Of a DNA stretch of 42,135 nt, positions 1 through 9,037 are shown piece after piece. Positions within the stretch are counted from its first letter, which is position 1; every line of letters starts with the position of its first letter. Source of the stretch: Thermincola carboxydiphila (lineage in GTDB: Bacteria > Bacillota > Thermincolia > Thermincolales > UBA2595); assembly GCA_016841045.1 (NCBI GenBank), contig JAENZX010000032.1, positions 1 to 42,135 on the forward strand, written 5' to 3'. Under the pieces are notes generated by a model. The model saw only the letters and a program-made list of their open reading frames with translations, was not told where the DNA came from and made no database searches. The translations under genes were made by a program, and so were the position numbers.

Positions 1-2080
1 TTATCGCCAGGGTATCTCCATCTATATCTGTATCATTTACCAGTACGTCTATTAATACGGTACTATCTTCATTGACCAATGCGGCATCTGTTGTTGCTAC
101 CGGTACATCGTTTAACGGATTTACTGTAACGTTTACTGTTGCTGTTGCAACTCCTCCATTGCCGTCACTTATTTCATACATAAAGCTGTCTGCTCCATTG
201 TAGTTGGCATTTGGAGTATATCTCAGGCTGTCTCCTTCCTGGGCTACTGTACCCTTAGTACCCTGAGTATATCCTGTTATGGCCAGGGTATCACCCTCTA
301 CATCTGTATCATTAACTAGCACATCTACTAACACGGTGCTATCTTCATTAACGGTTGCGGCATCTGTAGCTGCCACTGGAGCATCATTCACTGCATTCAC
401 TGTTACGTTTACTGTTGCTGTTGCTATTCCTCCATTGCCGTCAGTTATCTCATATGTAAAGCTGTCTGCTCCATTGTAGTTGGCATTTGGAGTATATCTC
501 AGGCTGTCTCCTTCCTGGGCTACTGTACCCTTAGTACCCTGAGTAAAGCCTGTTATCACCAGGGTATCTCCATCTATATCTGTATCATTAACAATTACAT
601 CTATTAATACGGTACTATCTTCATTGACCACTGCGGTATCTGTAGCTGCAACCGGCACATCGTTTACCAGATTTACTGTTACATTTACTGTTGCTGTTGC
701 TATTCCTCCATTGCCGTCAGTTATGTCATACGCAAAGCTGTCCGAGCCATTAAAATTGGCATCCGGTGTATAACTTAAGCTATCGCCCTCCTGGGTTACG
801 GCACCCTTAGCACCCTGGGTGAAGCTGGTTATGGCCAAGGTATCCCCCTCGACATCTGTATCATTAACCAGCACATCTATTAATACGGTACTGTCTTCAT
901 TAACCACTGCGGTATCTGTACTTGCAACCGGAGCATCATTTACTGCATTTACTGTAACGTTTACTGTTGCTGTTGCAACTCCTCCGTTGCCATCACTTAT
1001 GTCATATGTGAAGCTATCTAAGCCATTGTAATTGGCATCCGGAGTATATCTCAGGCTGTCTCCTTCCTGGGCTACTGTACCCTTAGTACCCTGAGTATAT
1101 CCTGTTATCGCCAGGGTATCTCCATCTATATCTGTATCATTAACCAGCACATCTACTAATATGGTACTATCCTCATTGAAGGTGGCACTGTCATTAACTG
1201 CTACAGGCACATCGTTTACCTGATTTACTGTTACATTTACTGTGCCTGTTACTGTTCCTCCGTTGCCGTCACTGATATCATACGTAAAGCTGTCGGCTCC
1301 ATTGAAGTTGGCATTTGGGGTATACCTCAGGCTGTCTCCTTCCTGGGTTACAACACCATAGTTACCCTGGGTGAAAGCGGTTATTATCAGTGTATCCCCC
1401 TCAACATCCGTATCATTAGCCAGTACATCTATTAATACGGTACTGTCTTCATTAACCACTGCGGTATCTGTACTTGCAACCGGAGCATCATTTACTGTAT
1501 TTACTGTAACGTTTACTGTTGCTGTTGCAACTCCTCCATTGCCGTCACTTATATCATATGTAAAGCTATCTGCCCCATTGTAGTTGGCATTTGGGGTATA
1601 TCTCAGGCTGTCTCCTTCCTGAGCTACGGTGCCATTGCTTCCTTGGGTGAAGTCGGTTATGGCTAGGGTATCTCCGTCTATATCTGTGTCATTGTCTGTT
1701 ACACCTATTAATACGATACTATCTTCAACAGCTGTCGCGATATCGCTGTTTGCCACTGGAGCATCATTTACTGCATATACCGCAACACTTACTGTTGCTG
1801 TTGCTTCTCCATTTCTGCCATCACTTATTGTATATGTAAAAGAATCAGGTCCAAACCAGTTTTCGTCAGGTGTATACCTTAACCCATAAACGTCTTCACT
1901 AACAATCCCGTATTGACCATTGGTATAACCAACTAAAGACAGTTCATCTCCGTCAGCATCTGTATCATTATCAAAGATATTCACCGAAACAGCAATATCC
2001 TCATTCGTTTGAACTACGTCATCAACAGCTTGGGGATTATTATTCCTTCGAGTACTGCTTCCCCCGCCACCGGAATTAGT
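1..2080 (-). repeat. 276-bp tandem repeat array encoding 92-residue cadherin-like modules
   Basis: The same landmark (tcctccattgccgtca or close variants) recurs at about 152, 428, 704, 980, 1256 and 1532, exactly 276 bp apart. A more diverged copy starts near 1806. The copies near the left edge are the most alike, while those nearest the SLH region are more diverged. This fits recent unit duplication or gene conversion at the distal end of the array. The array continues past the window edge, so copy number is unknown. Confidence 0.93.
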
Positions 2081-3409
2081 TTGTGTATTTGTAACCTCCC
2101 CCGGTTCAGATATCTCTTTGCCTCCCACAACAGTGGACTGCACCGATTTTGACACCGTTATCCTACTGACCTGTTGTTTAATCGTTACATTGTTGGCATT
2201 TACAACTGCTGCATCTATTCTCCCGCTTCCTGTTACTTCCGTAGCTGCGTCAAGAGTAATACTGCTTATACTTGCCTTACTGTCAACGTTAACCCTAGTC
2301 CCTTCTGCCTTATTGGCAACTTCGATATTTTTTATATTCGTATTACCTGTTATATCCACTCCAACCTTTGAAGCTATTGAAACATCTTCAAACGACCCTT
2401 CTAACTCCACTGTTTCACCCGGTTTTATAATGATTATCTCAACATTACTAAAACCATTACCCTTTGAATCCTGTTCAACCAAAATCGCTGGAGTTTCCAA
2501 GACTGCTCTGCTTAAAGAAGAATCCCCCTGTGCCACTACTCGAACCCTGCCATTGTTCTTGTGTACTATGATACCCTCTGACGATGTATTAAGAAAAATA
2601 ACTGAATTTATTCCTCCACCACTAATAATAATATTACCCTTGATATTACTGTTCTTTACATACACGTTTCCCTCGCCTATACCGGCGGTACAGTATAAAT
2701 CACCTTCTATAGTCAAGTTCTGTAAAGTGATATCCTGATTTGTCAGGGTAAGATTACCGTTAACTATCTTTTTCCCTGTATCGGGGCCATAAGTTTTGGC
2801 TTCAGTAATTATTTCTCCAAGTGCTTTGTTTAACAGTACCACTGCCTCCGCCCTTGTGATTGATGCTGTCGGGCGAAAAGTCCGGTCTGTATAGCCATTA
2901 ATATATCCCTTGTCCACTAATTGGTTAATAAACACCTTACTCCAATCGGGAATAGAACTTGCATCTTTAAATTCTTCTACAGCCGTTAAATCTGCAGCTT
3001 TGGTTAACCTTAACAGATTGGCTACAATTACAGTAGCTTCCTGTCTCGAAATATTGTTTTGAGGTTTAACCGTACCATCCTTATAACCGGCAATATACCC
3101 GGAGTATCTCGCTTTGGCAAAGTCCCCGGCATACCATTTGCTTTCCAAAACATCCTTATAATTGTCCTCTGTTTTCTCTTTAAGCCCAAGAGCTTTATTA
3201 ACTATTGTTACAAACTCAGCCCTGGTAATTTGACGGTTTGGTTTAAATGTCCCATCTGCATACCCTGAGATAAATTCTTGCCCTATCCATTGCCCTATCT
3301 CTTTTTCTCCCCAATGTCCATCAATATCTGTCACCCCAGCTGCAAAAGCGGTATAAGGGAAAACTATGATCAGACAGATAAGTATTAAGCTTAATCTAAT
3401 TAGCTTAAT
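1..3409 (-). CDS. SLH-domain surface protein with tandem cadherin-like repeats (partial, runs off left edge)
   Basis: I translated this reading frame by hand; it stays open from about 3409 to the left edge, giving at least 1136 residues. A signal peptide (hydrophobic core ILICLIIVF, cleavage near TAFA|AG) leads into three S-layer homology domains, recognisable by GYADGTFKPNRQITRAEF, GYKDGTVKPQNNISRQEA and GYTDRTFRPTASITRAEA. A region rich in beta-strand-like sequence follows (about residues 215-445), then a Gly/Ser/Asn linker and at least seven cadherin-like (tandem-95/VCBS type) repeats carrying NEDSTVLIDVL, ANDTDVEGD and SDGNGG motifs. SLH domains normally bind pyruvylated cell-wall polymer, so this is probably a long cell-surface adhesin or stalk; the Asp-rich repeats probably bind calcium. 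No ATG, GTG or TTG sits at a good distance from the AAGGAGG site, and ATT at 3409 is the best placed start. The C-terminus is not visible. Confidence 0.85.
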   Translation of the reverse strand, partial: MKLIRLSLILICLIIVFPYTAFAAGVTDIDGHWGEKEIGQWIGQEFISGYADGTFKPNRQITRAEFVTIVNKALGLKEKTEDNYKDVLESKWYAGDFAKARYSGYIAGYKDGTVKPQNNISRQEATVIVANLLRLTKAADLTAVEEFKDASSIPDWSKVFINQLVDKGYINGYTDRTFRPTASITRAEAVVLLNKALGEIITEAKTYGPDTGKKIVNGNLTLTNQDITLQNLTIEGDLYCTAGIGEGNVYVKNSNIKGNIIISGGGINSVIFLNTSSEGIIVHKNNGRVRVVAQGDSSLSRAVLETPAILVEQDSKGNGFSNVEIIIIKPGETVELEGSFEDVSIASKVGVDITGNTNIKNIEVANKAEGTRVNVDSKASISSITLDAATEVTGSGRIDAAVVNANNVTIKQQVSRITVSKSVQSTVVGGKEISEPGEVTNTQTNSGGGGSSTRRNNNPQAVDDVVQTNEDIAVSVNIFDNDTDADGDELSLVGYTNGQYGIVSEDVYGLRYTPDENWFGPDSFTYTISDGRNGEATATVSVAVYAVNDAPVANSDIATAVEDSIVLIGVTDNDTDIDGDTLAITDFTQGSNGTVAQEGDSLRYTPNANYNGADSFTYDISDGNGGVATATVNVTVNTVNDAPVASTDTAVVNEDSTVLIDVLANDTDVEGDTLIITAFTQGNYGVVTQEGDSLRYTPNANFNGADSFTYDISDGNGGTVTGTVNVTVNQVNDVPVAVNDSATFNEDSTILVDVLVNDTDIDGDTLAITGYTQGTKGTVAQEGDSLRYTPDANYNGLDSFTYDISDGNGGVATATVNVTVNAVNDAPVASTDTAVVNEDSTVLIDVLVNDTDVEGDTLAITSFTQGAKGAVTQEGDSLSYTPDANFNGSDSFAYDITDGNGGIATATVNVTVNLVNDVPVAATDTAVVNEDSTVLIDVIVNDTDIDGDTLVITGFTQGTKGTVAQEGDSLRYTPNANYNGADSFTYEITDGNGGIATATVNVTVNAVNDAPVAATDAATVNEDSTVLVDVLVNDTDVEGDTLAITGYTQGTKGTVAQEGDSLRYTPNANYNGADSFMYEISDGNGGVATATVNVTVNPLNDVPVATTDAALVNEDSTVLIDVLVNDTDIDGDTLAI

Positions 3410-3424
3410 TTTAAGCACCTCCTT
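3407..3424 (-). promoter_or_regulatory. Ribosome binding site with apparent ATT start for the SLH gene
   Basis: On the minus strand AAGGAGG (3424-3418) is followed after 8 nt by ATT (3409-3407). The in-frame GTG at 3418 shares a base with the SD itself and is too close. No other ATG, GTG or TTG lies in frame before the signal peptide. The neighbouring lipoprotein gene has the same layout (GGAGGTG, six bases, ATG), which supports ATT as the initiator. A sequencing error or local mutation of ATG to ATT is the alternative. Confidence 0.5.
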
Positions 3425-3603
3425 AATTATTTACTATTAATTTTTAATTTTCGACATAATACCTGTATTTTCCTCTGCATAAGACAAAGTAATTGGGTAA
3501 CCACTTAACAAATAAAGTAGCGCTGTACATTGGACAGATTTGTGTTTTAGTGGTGGAAAAACAACAACAAGCAACTGAACTGTTATTCAGGTTTCTAGTT
3601 TAT

Positions 3604-3650
3604 TTAATAAAAACAAAACTGATGCCCCATGAAATGAGACATCAGTTCTG
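3604..3650 (-). terminator. Rho-independent terminator after the GerMN lipoprotein gene
   Basis: An 8-bp perfect stem, AACTGATG (3617-3624) with CATCAGTT (3640-3647), can extend inward with mismatches towards a GAA loop. On the minus strand it is followed by TTTTGTTTTTATT. It lies about 50 nt beyond the end of the gene at 3701. A T-run on the other side (3657 onward) would also let it act on plus-strand transcripts. Confidence 0.7.
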
Positions 3651-3700
3651 TACATAATTTTTTTTTAAACCTTAGATCTTCTTTGTTTACCGTAGCCCTT

Positions 3701-4282
3701 CTATTTCTCTAGGATATCTTTTGCCGGTGCTATAGGTTCTCCTGTATATCCGTGACCCCATATAGCTTCTTCTGTTTTACCTTCAATCAAAAACTGTACC
3801 TTTTCTATATCTGGCAGTTGTGTAAGAGTATGCGCAACCGATTGTATTGTCATTCTCTCTCCGACACTTCCGCCCCAGTGTTTAGTTTTCATCTCTTCCG
3901 AGAAATTAACAAATGCAACACCATTTACAACTTCCATAGAAATAAGCTTTGCTTCTGAAGGAATAGTCTTGTGCAGTCCTTCTTTTTGTGGTCCCTTTAT
4001 TATTTCTTCAATAAGTATTTGAGCTAAAGGCCGACCACCTCTTGTAACTATCCTTTCTTCAGGCTTCAGATAAAGGGCCTGATCATCCGAAAAATAAAGA
4101 AAAACTGTCTCTTCTTCCAGACTAGGCTTCGGATTGACTGGCGGAGTCGTCTCGTTCTTCTCCGTTACATTGGTATCACTTTTTTCCGGCTTTAAATCCG
4201 TGCTACTGTTAAATAAGGTACACCCGGCAGTGAAACTAAGCAAGAGTATCATGATAACCCCTATGAAATTTTTCCATTTCAT
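3701..4282 (-). CDS. GerMN-domain lipoprotein
   Basis: The protein has 193 residues. A lipoprotein signal peptide ends in the lipobox SFTAGC, so it should be anchored outside the membrane. A polar, Lys/Glu/Pro-rich linker (about residues 23-55) leads to a GerMN (sporulation/spore germination) domain with the typical LYFSDDQALYLKPEER opening and a VNGVAFVNFSEE segment. B. subtilis GerM, with two such domains, works in sporulation and germination; this one has a single domain. I chose the ATG at 4282 because it lies 8 nt from GGAGG; a GTG nine bases upstream is inside the SD. It follows the kinase gene by about 70 nt in the same direction and is probably co-transcribed, linking this two-component system to the envelope or to sporulation. 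Confidence 0.85.
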   Translation of the reverse strand: MKWKNFIGVIMILLLSFTAGCTLFNSSTDLKPEKSDTNVTEKNETTPPVNPKPSLEEETVFLYFSDDQALYLKPEERIVTRGGRPLAQILIEEIIKGPQKEGLHKTIPSEAKLISMEVVNGVAFVNFSEEMKTKHWGGSVGERMTIQSVAHTLTQLPDIEKVQFLIEGKTEEAIWGHGYTGEPIAPAKDILEK

Positions 4283-4355
4283 AATCAACACCTCCTATTT
4301 ACTATCAATATAACTTAAAAATATTACAGCACTATCACAAATTGTTTCGAAAGTG

Positions 4356-5750
4356 TTAAATTTTCGGAATTTCTAGTTTAAAAACCGTTTTTATCATAGG
4401 CTTACTCTCTACACTAATGGTTCCACCATGAAGTTCGACAATTTCTTTAGTTATCGCCAGACCCAGGCCCCACCCCCCGGTTACCCTGGACCTCGCCTTA
4501 TCCACGCGATAAAAGCGGTCAAATATACGGGGTATTTCGTCTTCCGGAATACCCGGTCCCGTATCTGTTACTGAAATAAAGAGTTTGCCCTGTTCGATAC
4601 CGTAACCAAGTAATATATGGCCTGAAGGCGGAGAATATTTTACAGCATTTTCTGCAATATTTAAGATTGCTCTGAATATCTTCTCACCATCAAGGACCCA
4701 GTAAATATCATCGCTGGTGGAAATGTCCACTACAAGGCCCTTTTTTTCTGCCAGAGGAATAATTGATTTTTTCACTGCCGCAATCATTTCACCAACAGAA
4801 ACTTCCTCTAACTTTAAATAATTCTTGTTGTTTTCCACACGGCTTAGTACCAATAAATCCTCAATAAGCCTGCTGAGTCTGTCGGTCTCATGCTTTAAAT
4901 CATCAATAAGTTCCGAAGCATCGTCACTCTTTTTCCTGTAGGCAGGCCATGAATCTAACAGCGCTTTTAAAGAAGCTACAGGAGTCTTTAATTCGTGTGA
5001 TGCATCAGCAACAAACTGTTTACGAACATTATCCTCCAACTTAATTTTCGAACTCATTTCATTGAAGACTCGCGTTAGTTCTCCGATTTCGTCATTTCTG
5101 CCGGTCCCTTCGACCTGAAAGCCATAATCACCTTTTTCGATTTGTCTGGCGGCACTGATTAAACTGCTTACCGGCTTTGTCAAAAACCTGCCGAAAAACA
5201 AACTAATAATGAAAGCTATAATGCCGCTAACCAGAGAAAACCAAAACAGCCTGTTTCTTATTTCACTCAACCTTTTACTAATCGAATTTATATCATCAGC
5301 TACAAATACCGCTCCGATTACCTTTTTTCCTGAGCTAACGGGAACAGCCGCATATAACACCCATCCGTACTTAGGTTCATAATGGGGTTGGCCAGAGCTT
5401 CGTCCTTGCAGTGCTTCTTTTATTTCCGTAAACTCAAGGACACGCCCTGTAAACTCCTTTGCCGAATCAGCCGCAACTCTTGCGGAACGGTCCAATATTA
5501 AAAAGCGATTACCTGCCCGTTCGCCATAATCACGGGCCAGAGAATGAAGGTAGGCATCATCATTTCCGTTTCTCAGAAAGGGAGCAGAATTGTTTGCAAG
5601 AATGGATGCATGAGTGAATAACGCTGACTTGCGTTCGTCAATAAAACTCTGTTCAAAAAACCTCATGGTAAAATAACCGAAAAAAGTCATGGCTAGAGCT
5701 ATCAGGGCCAGATAAGTCAGCCCAAGCTTCCACCCCAAACGGATACGCAT
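4356..5750 (-). CDS. Membrane sensor histidine kinase, HAMP-HisKA-HATPase type
   Basis: The kinase has 464 residues. A transmembrane segment at about 9-30, an extracytoplasmic sensor region at about 31-165 and a second membrane segment at about 166-187 lead into HAMP (about 188-240). In the HisKA domain the phospho-acceptor is His252 in VADASHELKTPVAS. The ATPase domain shows the N box (NIAENAVKYS), the G1 box (DTGPGIPEDE) and the F/G2 region (GWGLGLAI). It starts 5 nt after the response regulator stop, so the two are translationally linked. The arrangement resembles PhoR/ResE-type kinases. The signal is unknown. The downstream GerMN lipoprotein and the upstream ger operon suggest an envelope or spore-related role, but that is inference from position only. 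Confidence 0.95.
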   Translation of the reverse strand: MRIRLGWKLGLTYLALIALAMTFFGYFTMRFFEQSFIDERKSALFTHASILANNSAPFLRNGNDDAYLHSLARDYGERAGNRFLILDRSARVAADSAKEFTGRVLEFTEIKEALQGRSSGQPHYEPKYGWVLYAAVPVSSGKKVIGAVFVADDINSISKRLSEIRNRLFWFSLVSGIIAFIISLFFGRFLTKPVSSLISAARQIEKGDYGFQVEGTGRNDEIGELTRVFNEMSSKIKLEDNVRKQFVADASHELKTPVASLKALLDSWPAYRKKSDDASELIDDLKHETDRLSRLIEDLLVLSRVENNKNYLKLEEVSVGEMIAAVKKSIIPLAEKKGLVVDISTSDDIYWVLDGEKIFRAILNIAENAVKYSPPSGHILLGYGIEQGKLFISVTDTGPGIPEDEIPRIFDRFYRVDKARSRVTGGWGLGLAITKEIVELHGGTISVESKPMIKTVFKLEIPKI

Positions 5751-5755
5751 CTTTA

Positions 5756-6439
5756 TTACTCCTCATCATTAAAGTAGTAGCCCAAACCCCATTTAGTGAG
5801 AATATGTACTGGTCTGCCGGAATCTCCCTCTATCTTTTCACGCAGCCTCCTTATATGCACATCCACTGTCCTGTCTTCACCCAAATAATCATAACCCCAA
5901 ACCAGCTCAAGCAGCTTTTCCCTTGTAAAAACGCGCCCTGGAGACTCAGCCAAGGTGAGAAGAAGATCAAATTCTTTACCGGTCAGTTCAATTATAGTAT
6001 CTTTAACAATAACCCTTCGTTTGATGGTTTCGATGGTTAGGTTTCCTCGTTTGATGGTTTTTTGAATATCAGTTTTTCTAAAGGATCGCCTGAGTACCGC
6101 CTTGATACGAGCTGATAGTTCCCGTACGTTAAAAGGTTTTGCTATGTAGTCATCAGCTCCCATTTCCAGGCCAACTATCTTATCAACATCATCCCCTCGT
6201 GCAGTAAGCATAATAACCGGCGTTTCAGCCTTGGCTCTAATTTTACGGCACAAAGTAAGTCCATCTATTCCAGGAAGCATAATATCTAATATTATGAGAT
6301 CAGGGTCCTCGACCTCAAATTTTTCCCAGGCCGATTCACCATCATAAGCTGTAATAATTTTATATCCTTCGCTTTCAAGACTCCTTACAAGGCCTTTAAC
6401 CAACAGTTCCTGATCGTCTACAATCAACAGCTTAGCCAT
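5756..6439 (-). CDS. OmpR/PhoB-family response regulator
   Basis: The protein has 227 residues. The receiver domain (1-115) carries the acidic pair VDD at 7-9, the phospho-acceptor Asp52 in LIILDIMLPG and the conserved Lys in DYIAKPF. The C-terminal winged helix (about 130-225) has the typical ELTGKEFDLLLTLAESPGRV and DVHIRRLREKIE segments, so it binds DNA. Its partner is the kinase directly downstream. The start follows only a weak SD (GCGGGTGA). The 67-nt gap to the germination genes contains a perfect inverted repeat, TGAACC-GGAA-GGTTCA (6482-6497), and a TATAAT on the minus strand at about 6474-6479. Transcription may therefore begin here independently of the ger operon. Confidence 0.95.
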   Translation of the reverse strand: MAKLLIVDDQELLVKGLVRSLESEGYKIITAYDGESAWEKFEVEDPDLIILDIMLPGIDGLTLCRKIRAKAETPVIMLTARGDDVDKIVGLEMGADDYIAKPFNVRELSARIKAVLRRSFRKTDIQKTIKRGNLTIETIKRRVIVKDTIIELTGKEFDLLLTLAESPGRVFTREKLLELVWGYDYLGEDRTVDVHIRRLREKIEGDSGRPVHILTKWGLGYYFNDEE

Positions 6440-6506
6440 TGAATCACCCGCTTAACCAGTCAGTATATTTACATTATATCATGAACCGGAAGGTTCAAAG
6501 ATGAAT

Positions 6507-6725
6507 TTATTTGTAGCTCATACGAAGCAGGTCTTTAAACACGTATTCGATAACCCTTGACCAGGTTGGTAAATCTATACCCAGAGTTAGCAATAAGCTC
6601 GGAATGAATGCCACTAACAGTAAAAAAGCAAAAACAAAAAGTTCCCGCCAGCATTTTTTCCGTATTAGGCTCGGTACTTCATATAATGTTACTCCTGTAA
6701 AAGCCATGACTAATAATAATATCAC
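6507..6725 (-). CDS. Small two-helix membrane protein at the end of the ger operon
   Basis: The protein has 72 residues and two hydrophobic stretches: residues 1-17 and a strong one at about 29-50 (FVFAFLLLVAFIPSLLLTLG). Its GTG start overlaps the GerXB stop by four bases (GTGA), with GGGAGG upstream, which is classic translational coupling. Small extra membrane proteins (GerD- or GerXD-like) accompany germinant receptor operons in some Bacillus and clostridial species. I do not recognise a specific family, so the assignment as a receptor accessory subunit rests on position and membrane topology. Confidence 0.7.
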   Translation of the reverse strand: MILLLVMAFTGVTLYEVPSLIRKKCWRELFVFAFLLLVAFIPSLLLTLGIDLPTWSRVIEYVFKDLLRMSYK

Positions 6726-7837
6726 CTAAATTTCCCTCCCTGATTTTCAGGCAGCCCCCGTATTTTAGCTACAAGCAATGTGAGGGAAGGCAGCAAAAAC
6801 TCACCTGGAATCGTATAGAACGGCCAGATATTACTAGCTGAAGAGACTTGTTCCATAGTCGAATCGGCTATCAATATGGTAAAAGAGATAATGAGAATTC
6901 CCATGGGAAGTATCAGTGGTCCATAGGAACGCAGACTAAATAAATGGGCTGTACCCAATAAAGTTGCATAATAAAAAAGGCTGATCTTTATAAAAAATGT
7001 AACTAACAGCACTACTGCAACAAATATTTCCAGCCGGGTTATGATTTTAGCTATGTTTATTAATCGTACTGCTTCAAAAGAGGGTTGTGATATGATGGTA
7101 ATAGTATTTCCGAGTACAGCTATGTCTCGAAATGTTACTGTTAACAACGTTATCGCTCCTATTAGTAATCCCAGCATGAAAGAGCTTTTTGCATGTTTTA
7201 TCTTATTCAAATAAGGCATGACCATAAGAAACACCGCTGTTTCGCCAAAAGGAATGGCTGCCATAACATGGGTACCATGGATGAAATCCTTCAGAGGAGT
7301 TACAAAAACCGGTAAAAAATTGGTTAACTTCATGTCTTGCAGTAATAAAACGAAGGTAGATCCAACTATTACCGTTGTAACTACAACGAATATAATATTA
7401 CACCGGGCAATAACTTCTATCCCAGACCTTACTGCCCAGGAGCAGACAAAAGTAAACATAATTAATACTGCTATCATGGGAGTTTCCGGCAAAACGTAAG
7501 TTAGTATGAAATCCCCAAGATACCGCAAATTAGCAGCGGATAATGATAAAAAAAACAGTAGATAAAATGCAGAAAACAGTTTACCCAAATAGGGTCCATA
7601 AATAAGATCATTGATCTGGACCAGGTTTTTGCCGGGGAACTTTTGCACAAGGGCTATATATACTAAGGCAAAGGGTATACTGATTGCCAAGCCTGTTAAA
7701 ACAACCAGCCAGGTATCATGTCGAGTCACCCCATAACTAAAGGTTACTGTTAAAGTAGAACCCTGGATAAAACCGACTATTAACAACACTAATTGTGAAC
7801 TTGATATTTGCCCTTTTTCTATCTGCATCAATATCAC
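6722..7837 (-). CDS. gerXB: Germinant receptor B subunit, GerAB/ArcD-like transporter
   Basis: The protein has 371 residues and about ten hydrophobic segments over its whole length. It matches the GerAB branch of the APC amino-acid transporter superfamily, including the opening IEKGQISSSQLVLLIVGF and the usual 360-370 residue size. In spores it sits in the inner membrane and forms the germinant-sensing channel part of the receptor with the A and C subunits. The GTG at 7837 overlaps the last base of the gerXC stop. A TTG at 7831 or an ATG at 7828 gives more normal spacing to AAGGA, so the true start may be 6-9 bases downstream. The germinant cannot be predicted from the sequence. Confidence 0.92.
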   Translation of the reverse strand: MILMQIEKGQISSSQLVLLIVGFIQGSTLTVTFSYGVTRHDTWLVVLTGLAISIPFALVYIALVQKFPGKNLVQINDLIYGPYLGKLFSAFYLLFFLSLSAANLRYLGDFILTYVLPETPMIAVLIMFTFVCSWAVRSGIEVIARCNIIFVVVTTVIVGSTFVLLLQDMKLTNFLPVFVTPLKDFIHGTHVMAAIPFGETAVFLMVMPYLNKIKHAKSSFMLGLLIGAITLLTVTFRDIAVLGNTITIISQPSFEAVRLINIAKIITRLEIFVAVVLLVTFFIKISLFYYATLLGTAHLFSLRSYGPLILPMGILIISFTILIADSTMEQVSSASNIWPFYTIPGEFLLPSLTLLVAKIRGLPENQGGKFR

Positions 7838-9003
7838 TATTCCTTTTCGGGATTCGCCGGTTCAGTTATTCTGCCCAACCTGCGTAATTTCGCCTCTACA
7901 GCCACCTCTACTTCAATTTGCGGAAAAATCTCATCCCATCTGGTCTCCAATTCTTGCCACAACTTTGGGTATTTTTTATATACCGAGTCACCAAAGCCAA
8001 AAATATCAGTATTAAGTTTCCGTGCTTTTTTCAAGACAGCTAGTACTTCACTTCGAATGGCAGCCGCTTTCATTTTTTCCAGGGATTCAACTGCCCGTGG
8101 TAAAGCATAATTTTCCAGAGATGACTGACTTCCCAGGTTTCCTTCCTCTGTAATTTTCACTTTAATATGTATCTTACCATCCTTTATTTCCGGAGTGATT
8201 TTACTGCTGGCCCGGACAATTTCCAAGCTAACTTTACCATTGCCATCGGGAGAATCCACATCAATAATGCCGCTTTTCACTTCACCTATGACCCACAAAA
8301 GGCCCCGGGTTTCAATAGCATTTAACTGACCTGCCAGTTTATCCTTCTTAAAGACCGCCATTCCTGATATAAGAGCAACTTTTTCGCTGCCTTCGCCCGA
8401 GATTTCAATAAGGGGGGCTATAGGGGCCGTAGTCTTGCTCATCAATCGGGTTAAAAACTGTTCCAGCTTAACCTGACTTGACTGGGACGTGGCAGACTGG
8501 GCTTCAAGTATATTGGTAATATCCATTGCAGGAATCTTTTGTAATTGGGGCTCTACATCTAATATTTCACCCGCTTTATCTTTCGCTACCAGAACCAAAA
8601 CGGTCAGGCGGGTTTCGGGGTCACGCAAAAAGAAATCAATATATTTCTGCACCCCTTCTTTAGCTATATCCAGGCTAAATATCAGAATCTGATTATGCTG
8701 GAAGTATAGCTTTTGGCTGAACTTATGGGTAAATCCCCTTATTGAACCAAATATAGTATCACCTGTATTTGTGTTATTCACGTATGCCTTGCCAGTACCG
8801 CCGCCACCTTCTCTTTTTAACTCAGCCGGTTTAACAATTTGTACTGTTAACTGTGTTTTTCCGGAGTCCTTAATCTTATCAATAGCAATACCTGTTACAA
8901 TAGCCAAATTATCCAGTTCACGACGATTCCAACATCCGGTTGTACTCGAAATAATGAGTACACAAATTATTGTTAGTTTTAAAAGTCTAACTCGGTTTTT
9001 CAT
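7837..9003 (-). CDS. gerXC: Germinant receptor C subunit, Ger(x)C-family lipoprotein
   Basis: The protein has 388 residues from the chosen start. The lipoprotein signal ends in STTGC followed by WNRRELDNLAIVTGIAID, the hallmark N-terminus of Ger(x)C proteins. The mature part contains the conserved GFTHKFSQKLYFQHNQ region and a C-terminal domain. It is the lipid-anchored component of the spore receptor complex. An in-frame ATG at 9036 would add 11 residues before the signal peptide and has no SD. The ATG at 9003 lies 8 nt from GGAG and gives a proper signal sequence. The order A-C-B differs from the A-B-C order of B. subtilis gerA but is common elsewhere. Confidence 0.94.
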   Translation of the reverse strand: MKNRVRLLKLTIICVLIISSTTGCWNRRELDNLAIVTGIAIDKIKDSGKTQLTVQIVKPAELKREGGGGTGKAYVNNTNTGDTIFGSIRGFTHKFSQKLYFQHNQILIFSLDIAKEGVQKYIDFFLRDPETRLTVLVLVAKDKAGEILDVEPQLQKIPAMDITNILEAQSATSQSSQVKLEQFLTRLMSKTTAPIAPLIEISGEGSEKVALISGMAVFKKDKLAGQLNAIETRGLLWVIGEVKSGIIDVDSPDGNGKVSLEIVRASSKITPEIKDGKIHIKVKITEEGNLGSQSSLENYALPRAVESLEKMKAAAIRSEVLAVLKKARKLNTDIFGFGDSVYKKYPKLWQELETRWDEIFPQIEVEVAVEAKLRRLGRITEPANPEKE

Positions 9004-9037
9004 CAATTGCACTCCACAATAGTTTCTTTGGTTCATT

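Noticed and set aside
279-2738. Several plus-strand open frames rich in Ser, Thr and Val
   Set aside because: They are the antisense of the repeat-containing surface protein. The minus strand gives a signal peptide, SLH domains and cadherin-like repeats; the plus-strand frames have no SD and repeat with the same 276-bp period.
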